64,000 nt of DNA from Citrobacter telavivensis. Lineage in GTDB: Bacteria; Pseudomonadota; Gammaproteobacteria; Enterobacterales; Enterobacteriaceae. Made by a program: the position numbers and the translations under genes. Below are positions 1 to 8,032 of the stretch, in pieces (the first letter of the stretch is position 1; each line of letters starts with the position of its first letter). Where the stretch lies: contig CP045205.1 in assembly GCA_009363175.1 (NCBI GenBank), positions 1,302,001 through 1,366,000 of the forward strand. Reading direction: 5' to 3'. Under the pieces are notes generated by a model. It was not told the DNA's origin, searched no databases, and saw only the letters and a list, made by a program, of their open reading frames with translations.

Positions 1-289
1 TCTCAACCGGGAAAAATTCTCGCGTCAGGATTGCGATGATGATGACAGCGCGCTGGATCTGAGTTTTGAGAAAAAGGTGGCCCAGTTGGGCGGCAACCCG
101 ATCCTTATCAACATGCAGGAGCAGTTGCACCATTTATGGGTGCTGGCATGGCGCCAGTATGGTTTCACGCCGGAGCAGACTGAAGTACTGCATGAAGAGC
201 ACTTAGCGATTATGGACGCGCTGGCGGCGAAGAACTCAGCGCGCGTTGCCGATCTGATCGTCCAGCATGTGGATAAAGAGATCGACTGA
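1..289 (+). CDS. GntR-family regulator, FCD domain, C-terminal fragment
   Basis: Only the last 95 or so codons are in the window; the reading frame is already open at base 2, so the gene starts upstream. The helical sequence, with His residues in an EEH and a QHV context near the end, fits the C-terminal ligand-binding FCD domain of FadR-subfamily GntR regulators, in which such His residues hold a metal ion. The DNA-binding half is outside the window, so target and effector cannot be read. It converges on the sugar-acid operon that follows and may serve that operon or a cluster to the left. It does not resemble UxuR as I remember it. Family assignment is fairly secure; identity is not. Confidence 0.7.
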   Translation, partial: LNREKFSRQDCDDDDSALDLSFEKKVAQLGGNPILINMQEQLHHLWVLAWRQYGFTPEQTEVLHEEHLAIMDALAAKNSARVADLIVQHVDKEID

Positions 290-299
290 TTGCGCACAA

Positions 300-318
300 A
301 GCCCGGTGATACCGGGCT
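300..318. terminator. Hairpin between convergent genes
   Basis: An 8-bp perfect stem (AGCCCGGT / ACCGGGCT) with a 3-nt loop sits between the end of the GntR fragment and the end of the hydrolase gene. Read leftwards it is followed by a short T run (TTTG), so it may terminate the sugar-acid operon; rightwards the T run is weak. Confidence 0.5.
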
Positions 319-325
319 AATCGAG

Positions 326-1045
326 TTAAATCGGTAAGGATTGACGGAAAAACAGGAGGCCTTCTTCCACTGATGACTGCGTGATTTTGTGCCCTGCCTG
401 TGGATCGATGACGCAGGCTAGTGAATCACTGTTGATAGCCTCCCGGAGACGTTCGGTATACCTTACGTCGACAATCGTATCTTGCTCACCGTGCCAGAGA
501 AAAAGTGGTCTCTGAGCCAGAATGGCTTCTTTTCCTGCGACGTCGTAAGGGGCCAATCCGCGCAGGCAATCTGCAATCATGTTGCCTGAAGGAGGATGAA
601 TTTCAAGGATGGCGTCGGTAAAATAACCGCTTGCCATATAGGCGGCTCCGGCCTGAATAGCCGGATAACGTGCCATCGCCCCCAGAACGGCAAAACCGCC
701 CATTGAAGTACCTAGCAAGCCGAGTCGAGAAATATCGCCCAGATTATCCTGCTGACATGCTGCGATTAATACGGGAAGCTCATCCAATGTATGTTGCAGG
801 ATCTGCCAGAAAGAGGCGGCGCGAAGCGTTGCATCATCCTTCACCCCATGCAGCGCCGCCTGTGGGCAAACCACGCTGTAACCTGCCTTCGCGAGCATAT
901 AACCCAGATTGGCATCTAACTCGCGGGAGGCCATAAAGCGATGAAACAGTACAATGAGCGGTCTGCGACTGACACTACCATCTGCTGGACGAAACCAGAG
1001 CACCGGCGTGTTGGCAATCAGACGGTCAGAAATAACAATGTCCAT
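326..1045 (-). CDS. Alpha/beta hydrolase, YjfP-like
   Basis: 239 aa, cytoplasmic, no signal peptide. The nucleophile elbow GTSMGG supplies the catalytic Ser; the Asp in GEQDTIVD and the His in AGHKIT complete a triad in the expected order, as in the YjfP/dienelactone-hydrolase-like esterases. In place of the usual HG oxyanion motif the sequence reads FHRF, so a normally small residue is replaced by Arg. It is the last gene of a seven-gene leftward operon, 3 bp after an enolase-superfamily gene. In this context it could open a sugar lactone or remove an ester group; this is inference from neighbours only. Substrate unknown. Confidence 0.75.
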   Translation of the reverse strand: MDIVISDRLIANTPVLWFRPADGSVSRRPLIVLFHRFMASRELDANLGYMLAKAGYSVVCPQAALHGVKDDATLRAASFWQILQHTLDELPVLIAACQQDNLGDISRLGLLGTSMGGFAVLGAMARYPAIQAGAAYMASGYFTDAILEIHPPSGNMIADCLRGLAPYDVAGKEAILAQRPLFLWHGEQDTIVDVRYTERLREAINSDSLACVIDPQAGHKITQSSVEEGLLFFRQSLPI

Positions 1046-1048
1046 CTT

Positions 1049-2167
1049 TTATCCTTTCGCAATCAGATGGCGTTCTAGTACGTCGATATCAGGGGTAAAG
1101 CCCAGACCCGGCGCATGTGGCAGATCCATCACAGGTTGGAAATGCATAAACGGATGCAGGGTTTGTTCAAACATCAACCATGGTACTTCCAGTGGAACGG
1201 GTTTTGGCAACACGCTGAGCAGATGGGCGCTGGCAAGGAGTCCGGGACCATAATAAAAACAGTGTGGCAGTAGGCTAACGTTCTCATGCTTGCGTGCGTG
1301 TTTGATAATGTTCAGCACGGCAGTGATACCGCCAATTTTGGCGACACTGGGCTGTAATACATCTACTGCATTAAGCGCCATACTCAACGCAAACTCTTCG
1401 CTGTTGTTAAAGTTTTCTCCTGCGGCAACGCGTGCGCCCGTCACCTGACGCAGGTAACGGAGTTGGCTTACGTTTTCTGGTGGGAATGTCGGTTCTTCAA
1501 CAAAGTCGACACCTGCAGCATGTAGTTGGGGGAGAATCTCTTCGGCCTGCTGCGCGTTCCATGCGCAGTTGGTGTCTACCATCAGAGTGACCTCATCCGG
1601 CAGCGCCTGGGCAACCTCCACAATAGACTGCGGATCTCGTTCGTGCAGTTTAATATGCCGATAACCCTTTTCAATTAAGGGATTAATACAATCCATGAGT
1701 TTAGCGACATTTCCGTCGAAACTGGCGAGGCTGGGATACAACTCAACCTGGGAGCGCGTGCCGCCGAGCAATTTCCACAGCGGCAGATTCTCTGCTTTGC
1801 CACGCAGATCCCACAGGGCGATATCCAGTGCGGAAAGTGCATACATCATTGCGCCGCCACGACCATAGCTGTGAAAGGCATAGTGTGCTTTCTGCATCAA
1901 CGCCTCTATGTCGTCGCATTTTTCGCCTGTATAGAATGGGGCGAGTAATCCGCTTAACAGCGCCATACTGGCGGGGTTACAGGCGTGACCAAATGCTTCT
2001 CCCCAACCGGTAAGTCCGCTATCGGTTTCGACCCTCACCAGCAACGCATCCAGGGTGGGGTTTAGCGATCGCGCGGCATTAAAGAGACCTTCTTTATCGG
2101 TGGTGCGCGTCATTGTTGGCGTATAAGGCAGACGGACCAGAAAGCTATCTATGTTCGTAATACGCAT
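1049..2167 (-). CDS. Enolase-superfamily protein, mandelate racemase-like, with altered dyad
   Basis: 372 aa. The fold belongs to the mandelate racemase/muconate lactonizing group: N-terminal capping domain, then a barrel with metal ligands Asp198 (VDTN), Glu224 (VEEP) and Glu251 (AGEN). The base motif is KxH (Lys173, His175) instead of KxK. His302 is present, but the Asp that normally pairs with it in the QPD motif is Ser274 (QPS). Chemistry may therefore differ from a standard acid-sugar dehydratase; lactone cycloisomerase or epimerase activity is possible. It is the second enolase-type gene of the operon, 9 bp downstream of the epimerase gene. Family sure, reaction unknown. Confidence 0.8.
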   Translation of the reverse strand: MRITNIDSFLVRLPYTPTMTRTTDKEGLFNAARSLNPTLDALLVRVETDSGLTGWGEAFGHACNPASMALLSGLLAPFYTGEKCDDIEALMQKAHYAFHSYGRGGAMMYALSALDIALWDLRGKAENLPLWKLLGGTRSQVELYPSLASFDGNVAKLMDCINPLIEKGYRHIKLHERDPQSIVEVAQALPDEVTLMVDTNCAWNAQQAEEILPQLHAAGVDFVEEPTFPPENVSQLRYLRQVTGARVAAGENFNNSEEFALSMALNAVDVLQPSVAKIGGITAVLNIIKHARKHENVSLLPHCFYYGPGLLASAHLLSVLPKPVPLEVPWLMFEQTLHPFMHFQPVMDLPHAPGLGFTPDIDVLERHLIAKG

Positions 2168-2176
2168 AAAGTGTCC

Positions 2177-3058
2177 TTAATGATGAGAGAGCGCGAACTG
2201 CACACCCAGTGACGCAGGATGCTGAGGCATGCTGACAAGAGGGCGGTCGATCGCCGCCGTTTCCAGACAGACAAAGTGTTGCCAGCCGTCATCCGGTATG
2301 TCGCTTGTCTGTGCAGCCCGTTGCTGCCAGGGATTCCACACCACCACGTTGCTGTTATTGACATGGGTGAGCGTCAGGGTTCTGTCCGGCGTGACGAGTA
2401 CCGTCTGCGGTTCCGCATAGGAACAGATCGTGCCAAATTCGCCATTCAGGGAGAGCGGCGATGGCAGATTCTGTCGCGGTTTCCCGGCAACGGTGTCGTA
2501 GCCTTGCGTTCCCACTCCGTGAATACGCGTAGCACGAATATCTGACGTCGCGAGATAGCTGTGCAGGGCCGCGGTGGTGCTGTAATTACCGTGGGCGATT
2601 AGCCGTAATTCGCAGATCTCTGCCGTGAAATTCAGCGTCAATTCCAGTTGAAACGTGTGGTTCCACCACTGACGCGTTTGCGGTGTGTCGCAAAGGCGCA
2701 ACGTCAGAGAAAGGGAAGTTCTGGCGCTGTTGAGCGCCATTAACTGCCACGGCAGAATGCGGGCAAAACCGTGAAACGGCTCACCGCCGAGATCGGTGAA
2801 CCACGGCCAGCAAACCGGCACACCGCCACGAAGGGGGACTCCGGCTTTAAACGGCGTGTTATCACTTAACCACAGTACAGAATTTGTTTGCCGCAACGGT
2901 CTCCAGGCGAGCAGATGCGCCCCCTGTAAGGCTACGGCGGCGTCGCAGTAAGGTGTCTGAATCACCAGAATTTCCAGTTCATCCATTTTCCGCCGGGTAA
3001 TGCCCGGGCTGAGCGTTTCCAGCACCGGTAGAGCGAATAGCTGTTGAATTACGTTCAT
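2177..3058 (-). CDS. Aldose 1-epimerase-like protein, YeaD family
   Basis: 293 aa, close in length to YeaD-type glucose-6-phosphate 1-epimerases. Family signatures are visible: RGGVPVCWPWF about residues 77-87, HGFAR shortly after, and ALHSYL around residue 163. The galactose-mutarotase fold interconverts the alpha and beta anomers of a hexose or hexose phosphate. Inside an operon with two dehydrogenases and two enolase-type enzymes it could deliver the anomer needed by an aldose dehydrogenase. It starts 2 bp after the upstream enolase gene ends, so translation is probably coupled. Whether the sugar is phosphorylated cannot be told. The family call is strong. Confidence 0.8.
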   Translation of the reverse strand: MNVIQQLFALPVLETLSPGITRRKMDELEILVIQTPYCDAAVALQGAHLLAWRPLRQTNSVLWLSDNTPFKAGVPLRGGVPVCWPWFTDLGGEPFHGFARILPWQLMALNSARTSLSLTLRLCDTPQTRQWWNHTFQLELTLNFTAEICELRLIAHGNYSTTAALHSYLATSDIRATRIHGVGTQGYDTVAGKPRQNLPSPLSLNGEFGTICSYAEPQTVLVTPDRTLTLTHVNNSNVVVWNPWQQRAAQTSDIPDDGWQHFVCLETAAIDRPLVSMPQHPASLGVQFALSHH

Positions 3059-3060
3059 CG

Positions 3061-4200
3061 TCAGACATCCGTCCGTGTAGTGACATTTTGCTGGCGTAAC
3101 AGATCGTCGTTCATCGCATAGCGCGCCAGCGCGGGACGATCGAACGTGATGCCATGTCCTGGTTCTTCGCCCGGACGAATGGCGCCGTTTACGACCTGAC
3201 AGGATTGATGAATTATTCCCATCTCGCTCAGACTCGCCCCCTTTAGCCCTTCGAAGAGCTGGATATTGGGCAAGCCGCAGCCCAGATGCGCCATCAGTTC
3301 CATACCGAAATGCGGGATCACGGGGATGTTGTGACTTTCAGCTAATTTCGCAATTTTTATAAACTCGGTAATTCCCCCCACCCGATAAACATCCGGCTGG
3401 ATGTAGTCACATGCCTCCTGTTTAATCCAATGAGCGAACTGGTATTTGGTGTACAGGCTTTCACCAACGGCAACCGGAACCGGGCATTTCTGGCGCAGCA
3501 GGCGGTGACCGTTGATATCGTCGCTGAGCAGCGGCTCTTCCAGCCAGTACAGCCCGACCTGTTTCAGTGTCGCCATCCGACGAGCGGCATCCCCCGAGGA
3601 CCACTTCTTGTTGGCATCTACGGCGATGTTTATCGACGGTCCCACAAAGTTGCGCACCGCCAACAGGCGAACCAGATCGTCCTCAACATCCTCGCTGCCG
3701 ATTTTCATTTTGACCGTGCGATAGCCTGCGCTGAGGAAACCTTCCATCTGTGCAAGCAGGGCATCAAGTGAGAGATGCAGGTTCACGCCGCTGCCGTAAC
3801 CCGGTAAAGCATCCCGATAGCCGCCGAGCAGTCGGTATAGCGGCTGATTCAACTGCTGGCCAATGAGATCCCACAGCGCGATATCCACGGCAGCGATTGC
3901 GTGGGTCGTCACGCCCGCCGAACCGATATCGTGGCTTTCCAGCCACATACGGCTCCACAAGCGCTCGACGTTCAGTGGATCTTCTCCCATCACTTTAGCG
4001 ACAAGATAATGGTCAATCAGGTTTTTAAACGCGCTGCCGCCGTTGCCAGTACTGAACGTCCAGCCGGTACCGGTATGTCCGGTATCAGTTTTTAACCACA
4101 CCACCACAAATTCCAGACTGGAGAACGCGTAGTTTGACGAACCCCAGTTCTCAGTGAGTGGGACGCGGTAAAGCCCGGATTCAAAATCGATAATTTTCAC
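3061..4200 (-). CDS. Acid-sugar dehydratase, mandelate racemase subgroup
   Basis: 379 aa. All catalytic positions of mandelate racemase occur with the same numbering: KxK bases Lys164 and Lys166, metal ligands Asp195, Glu221 and Glu247, the Asp270/His297 dyad (QPD and IPH motifs) and Glu317. Enzymes with this set abstract the alpha proton of a carboxylate; in bacteria most are sugar-acid dehydratases (galactarate, talarate, galactonate, fuconate types). It follows the MFS transporter by 17 bp and is the more complete of the operon's two enolase-superfamily members, so it is the best candidate for the dehydration step giving a 2-keto-3-deoxy acid. The exact sugar acid cannot be read from sequence. 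Confidence 0.85.
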   Translation of the reverse strand: MKIIDFESGLYRVPLTENWGSSNYAFSSLEFVVVWLKTDTGHTGTGWTFSTGNGGSAFKNLIDHYLVAKVMGEDPLNVERLWSRMWLESHDIGSAGVTTHAIAAVDIALWDLIGQQLNQPLYRLLGGYRDALPGYGSGVNLHLSLDALLAQMEGFLSAGYRTVKMKIGSEDVEDDLVRLLAVRNFVGPSINIAVDANKKWSSGDAARRMATLKQVGLYWLEEPLLSDDINGHRLLRQKCPVPVAVGESLYTKYQFAHWIKQEACDYIQPDVYRVGGITEFIKIAKLAESHNIPVIPHFGMELMAHLGCGLPNIQLFEGLKGASLSEMGIIHQSCQVVNGAIRPGEEPGHGITFDRPALARYAMNDDLLRQQNVTTRTDV

Positions 4201-4217
4201 GTTGTTTTCCTCTTACG

Positions 4218-5498
4218 CTATGCGAGGGATTGATGTCCATCACGCTGGGCCGCTTTTTTCACAAACAGCGCCACCACGGTCGCTCCCAGTACGCCGAGGC
4301 AACCGGCGAGGATAAAAGCAGCGGCGTAAGAGCCTGAGCCGACAATAAAGCCGGTCACGGTAGGCGCGACGATGCCAGAGATATTGGCCAGACCGTGCAT
4401 CAGTCCGCCCGCGCTCCCGACGTACTCCTTCGGCGCGGCGTCCTGAATCAATGTCCAGTAGGCTGGGGCAGCAATTTGCATGAAGCCAAAGGCGATAGTC
4501 ATCAACGCGACAGCCCCCATCGCGGTTTGCGTCTGACTGATAAGCCCCACGCAGACGGAGCAGATGCCGAAACAGGTCACCAGTACCACTTTGCGGGAGA
4601 AGAGCTGTTTGCCGGTTTTACGGTAGATGAAGTCAATAATGAAGCCACCGGAAACGTAGCCGAGCGTCCCGGCAACCCACGGCAGCACGCCGACGAGACT
4701 CATGTCTTTCAGACTGATCCCTGTGGTATCGACGAGGAATGTCGGGAACCAGTTCATGAAGAAAAACAGCACGTAGTTGAAGCAAAACAGCGACAGCGCG
4801 GTGGCGAGAATAGACGGCTGGAGGATCGCACTCCACATTGAAGGGGCTGGGGCACCGGGCTCTACGTGTGGAATGAGCACGTCCTCATCGCCTTCAATCA
4901 GTTGGGCTTCATCAGCAGATACCCGTTTGTTATCCCGGGGCCTGTCGGTGGCAATCAACGCCCAGATAATGGCCCAGGTAATGCCGATAAAGGCAATGAT
5001 GACAAAGGAAATACGCCAGTTGAACGTGAGGCACAGAAAACCGACTATTGGACCGGATATCGCCCCGCCCAACGGTCCGCCAGCCTGGTTAATGCCTACC
5101 GCCCGGGCACGCTCATTCAGCGGAAACCAGTTATTCACCACTTTGTTGGCCGTGGTAGAAATGGGACCTTCCCCGGCACCGAAAAAGGCGCGAGCAATAA
5201 ACATGGTCCAGAAGTTAAAACAGCCTGCCGTCAGGCCGCAAATAATCGACCAGATGGACATTGACCAGGTAAACACCCGCTTGGGTCCAAATTTATCAGC
5301 CAGTACGCCGCCGATAAAATTAAATAAGGCATAACCAATTGAGAAACTACCGAAAATAATACCTTTTTCTTCAGGCGTCAGATGAAAGTCTTGAGTAATA
5401 AAAGGCATAGCGTAGGCTAATGCCGAACGGTCGAGATAATTGATGATCATCGCCAGCGTCAGCATGACCAGAATGACACGACGGAATTGCGTATTCAT
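4218..5498 (-). CDS. MFS transporter, anion:cation symporter (ACS) family
   Basis: 426 aa with the start chosen at 5498, where AAGGG lies 8 nt upstream; an in-frame start further out at 5546 lacks this. Twelve hydrophobic segments in two halves are expected. The N-terminal INYLDRSALAYA stretch and the GGxLADKFGPKRV loop are typical of ACS proton symporters such as GudP, GarP, ExuT and LgoT, which import aldarates, hexuronates and hexonates. Its place in mid-operon suggests it brings in the carboxylated sugar handled by the flanking enzymes. It could be a displaced LgoT relative, since the lgo locus in this window lacks an MFS carrier, but I cannot confirm that. Confidence 0.85.
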   Translation of the reverse strand: MNTQFRRVILVMLTLAMIINYLDRSALAYAMPFITQDFHLTPEEKGIIFGSFSIGYALFNFIGGVLADKFGPKRVFTWSMSIWSIICGLTAGCFNFWTMFIARAFFGAGEGPISTTANKVVNNWFPLNERARAVGINQAGGPLGGAISGPIVGFLCLTFNWRISFVIIAFIGITWAIIWALIATDRPRDNKRVSADEAQLIEGDEDVLIPHVEPGAPAPSMWSAILQPSILATALSLFCFNYVLFFFMNWFPTFLVDTTGISLKDMSLVGVLPWVAGTLGYVSGGFIIDFIYRKTGKQLFSRKVVLVTCFGICSVCVGLISQTQTAMGAVALMTIAFGFMQIAAPAYWTLIQDAAPKEYVGSAGGLMHGLANISGIVAPTVTGFIVGSGSYAAAFILAGCLGVLGATVVALFVKKAAQRDGHQSLA

Positions 5499-5583
5499 AG
5501 GGGTACCCTTCACTAATATGAGGTTAGCGGTAGAAATAATGCACAATTTTTCGTAATGATTATTTTGTAATTATTTTATCCTG

Positions 5584-6294
5584 TCATTCCCTGACAGGAT
5601 CCAGATAGCGTATTTTTCGGGTGACATAAAAACCACCATCGAGCGTTAACATTGCCCCGTTAAAACTGTGAATTTTCGGGTCGGTTAACAGCATACTGGT
5701 TTTGGCAATTTCTTCTCCGTCCACATATTCCAATAGTGGAATGCCATCGTCTTTATGTAGTTGCTTTAATTGCTCGACAAACGCTTTTTGTTGCGGATCT
5801 TCTTCACTAAAACCACGGAATATCGTATTGATTTTAATGCCATAGGGTACCAGTTCCTGAATGCCGGAACGGCAGATATTCATTAGAGCCAACTGACTGG
5901 CGGCACCATAAGAGTAGTACTCGGTGGGCACCAGTGCCGCAATATGTGCCAGCGTGACAACGCGTCCTTGTACGCCTTGTTGCACCATTTTTTTGCAGGC
6001 ATTTTGTACCCACCATAATCCTCTTTCCAGATCGTCATTCATCGTTTCGGCAATGATATGATCGTCATCGTCCAACATTGAACCCTGGCGTGGTGGAGGG
6101 GAAATATATATAAAGGCATTCAGTTTTTTCTCACCGATAATAATCTCGTCAATAGCCATGGCCATTTTGTGATATTCAGTTTCTTGACTAAAATAAACGC
6201 TCCATCCCTGTTGGGAATAGTATTTTTTCAGCGAGGATAACAGGTTGGGCTCAGCCTGACCGCCGGTAATCAGAATGGTGTTTTTGTTTTCCAT
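5584..6294 (-). CDS. Degenerate short-chain dehydrogenase-like protein
   Basis: 236 aa. The overall layout is SDR-like: an N-terminal ITGG strand-turn, a mid-protein region followed by Y129, and a C-terminal LTLDGGF like the usual DGG end. The key residues are changed: no TGxxxGxG glycine loop, no NNAG motif (the region reads FIYISPPP), the strand that should carry the catalytic Ser reads TLAHIA, and the YxxxK lysine is Ser133. It is probably not an ordinary NAD(P)-dependent dehydrogenase. It lies 14 bp after an intact SDR gene, so it may be a partner subunit or may have another role. The DNA looks more AT-rich than its neighbours. Confidence 0.65.
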   Translation of the reverse strand: MENKNTILITGGQAEPNLLSSLKKYYSQQGWSVYFSQETEYHKMAMAIDEIIIGEKKLNAFIYISPPPRQGSMLDDDDHIIAETMNDDLERGLWWVQNACKKMVQQGVQGRVVTLAHIAALVPTEYYSYGAASQLALMNICRSGIQELVPYGIKINTIFRGFSEEDPQQKAFVEQLKQLHKDDGIPLLEYVDGEEIAKTSMLLTDPKIHSFNGAMLTLDGGFYVTRKIRYLDPVRE

Positions 6295-6308
6295 TTCTAT
6301 TCTCCCGA

Positions 6309-7082
6309 TTAAATGCAGCGGATATGCTGACCGCCATCAATTTTAATAAAATCACCCGTTACGACGGCACCGTAGTTCCCTGCCAGATAGACTGCGGCGG
6401 CGCCCAACTCTTCAATGGTTGCGGGCTGGCCAATAGGAATTGTTGCCAGCAACTTCTTCCGTCCTTCATCGGTTGCCAGTTCGGGCTTCGGATCGTTGAT
6501 ATTCGTATCAACAAACCCGGGCCAGAGTTGGTTTACTGTAATGCCATAGCGTGCCAGTTCGAAGGCCATTGACTGACTCATCTGATCAATTGCAGCTTTG
6601 GTCGCAGCATAGACGCCCATCAACGCCATTGGGCGGCGAGCATGTCCAGAAGCAACATTGATGATGCGACCACGAATACCTTTTTTTACCATCATGTGTG
6701 CAGCGTGGCGGGCACAATCATAGGTACCTTTGATGTTGATGTTTACCGCATGGTCAAAGGCGGGCTTACTGATCTCAAGGAAGGGTTCCCATACGCAAAC
6801 ACCGGCGTTGTTCACCAAAATATCCAGACGACCGAAGTGGGCGTCGACGTCCTTAAACATCTGGCGGACCTGCTCTGGATGAGAAATATCGGCCTGAACC
6901 AGCAGCGCGCGCCTGCCAAGTCCGCGAATGATGTTGGCAACCTGTTCGGCTTCTTGTGGGTTGATAACGTAGTTGATGACAATATCTGCACCCGCCTCAG
7001 CAAGGGCGCAGGCGATGCCTTTACCTATCCCTTTCATATTTCCCGCACCGGTCACCAGTGCGACCTGGTTATGTAGACTCAC
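6309..7082 (-). CDS. Short-chain dehydrogenase/reductase (SDR)
   Basis: 257 aa, first gene of the leftward operon. Classical SDR features are complete: a glycine-rich nucleotide loop (residues 11-22, with two extra residues compared with TGxxxGxG), NNAG at 91-94, catalytic Ser145, and YxxxK at Tyr158/Lys162, ending in a DGG motif. Such enzymes oxidise a sugar or sugar-acid hydroxyl or reduce a keto group with NAD(P). Being promoter-proximal, it probably catalyses a main step, for example aldose or keto-deoxy acid oxidation. The exact reaction is inferred only from neighbours. Confidence 0.85.
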   Translation of the reverse strand: MSLHNQVALVTGAGNMKGIGKGIACALAEAGADIVINYVINPQEAEQVANIIRGLGRRALLVQADISHPEQVRQMFKDVDAHFGRLDILVNNAGVCVWEPFLEISKPAFDHAVNINIKGTYDCARHAAHMMVKKGIRGRIINVASGHARRPMALMGVYAATKAAIDQMSQSMAFELARYGITVNQLWPGFVDTNINDPKPELATDEGRKKLLATIPIGQPATIEELGAAAVYLAGNYGAVVTGDFIKIDGGQHIRCI

Positions 7083-7167
7083 GACCTTCTCCTTTTAAGT
7101 GTGCAACACGCGATGGCAATGTATGGCGTCGTAGTAGCATCCTGTGTTGACGATATCTTAACCGTTT

Positions 7168-7194
7168 AATCAACAACTGATATATTAGTTGATT
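7168..7194. promoter_or_regulatory. Palindrome in divergent promoter region (candidate GntR operator)
   Basis: Seven-base arms AATCAAC and GTTGATT are separated by 13 nt, with a nested CAACT / AGTTG pair. It lies between the SDR-led operon and the divergent GntR gene. A second short palindrome (TTTGCA-CTT-TGCAAA) is at 7201-7215. Position and symmetry suit binding by the adjacent regulator; this is inference. Confidence 0.5.
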
Positions 7195-7355
7195 ATTAGA
7201 TTTGCACTTTGCAAAAAAAACATCCATCATCTGTTGGGTTAATTACGATGGAGATCACAAATTTTGTCGTAACTGTCTAATTAACAGAGAATTTCTAATT
7301 TTCATTTTTGTTGCGTTAGGGGGATAATGCCCGCAACTCAGCAGGGAGAATGCCC

Positions 7356-8006
7356 ATGAATCCGCCCGTCAATAAAATGAACCAGGCCTATGAAGCCATT
7401 GAAAGCATGATTATTTTTCAGGATCTTGCGCCAGGTTCGATGGTGTCCGAAGCGCAACTCATGGAGCTGACAGGGTTTGGTCGTAGCCCGGTGAGGGAAG
7501 CGTTACAGCGCCTGGCAAATGACCGGTTGGTAGAGATTTACCCGTATAAAGGCGTCTTTATCCCGGCCATTTCTGTTGAGGTACAGCTCAAAGTGCTGGA
7601 ATTGCGCCGCTGTGTAGGGGAGTTCGCCGTGCGTCTGGCAACCCGGCGTGGTACGCATCAGCAGAAGAAAGAAATGCTGCAACTGGCGGAGGCCTTTGAG
7701 GCGATTAACGATATTTCGCATATGCGTCAGTTCGGCGCATTGCTCAAGCAAGCCTATGCGTTGATTGGCCTGGCAGCAGAGAATGAATACCTGCAGCCGT
7801 GTCTTTCGCCACTACAGGGGCTTTCCAGCCGCTTCTGGTTTGCTCAGCTTAGTGCCAGCAATCAGTATGAGCTGGTGAAAGCATCACAGCTGAACGCTGT
7901 GATGCTGCGTAATATCTGTCATGGCGATGAAGAACTGGCCGCCAACGCCTCGAAAAACGTCAACGATTACTTTACTGAGTTTACCTACAAGGTACTGGCG
8001 CGCTAA
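7356..8006 (+). CDS. GntR-family transcriptional regulator (FCD subfamily)
   Basis: 216 aa. The start at 7356 is preferred because AGGGAG ends 7 nt upstream; an ATG at 7350 would be too close to it. The N-terminal winged helix (about residues 10-70) includes the recognition stretch GRSPVREALQRL and the wing YPYKGVFIP, both typical of FadR-type GntR proteins; the remainder is an all-helical FCD effector domain. It is divergent from the seven-gene sugar-acid operon with about 270 bp of palindrome-containing DNA between, the usual layout of a local repressor whose effector is a pathway intermediate. Its end converges on yjiR with a 26-bp gap. Confidence 0.85.
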   Translation: MNPPVNKMNQAYEAIESMIIFQDLAPGSMVSEAQLMELTGFGRSPVREALQRLANDRLVEIYPYKGVFIPAISVEVQLKVLELRRCVGEFAVRLATRRGTHQQKKEMLQLAEAFEAINDISHMRQFGALLKQAYALIGLAAENEYLQPCLSPLQGLSSRFWFAQLSASNQYELVKASQLNAVMLRNICHGDEELAANASKNVNDYFTEFTYKVLAR

Positions 8007-8032
8007 CAGGACGGTATGGCAGGATGGGGCTG

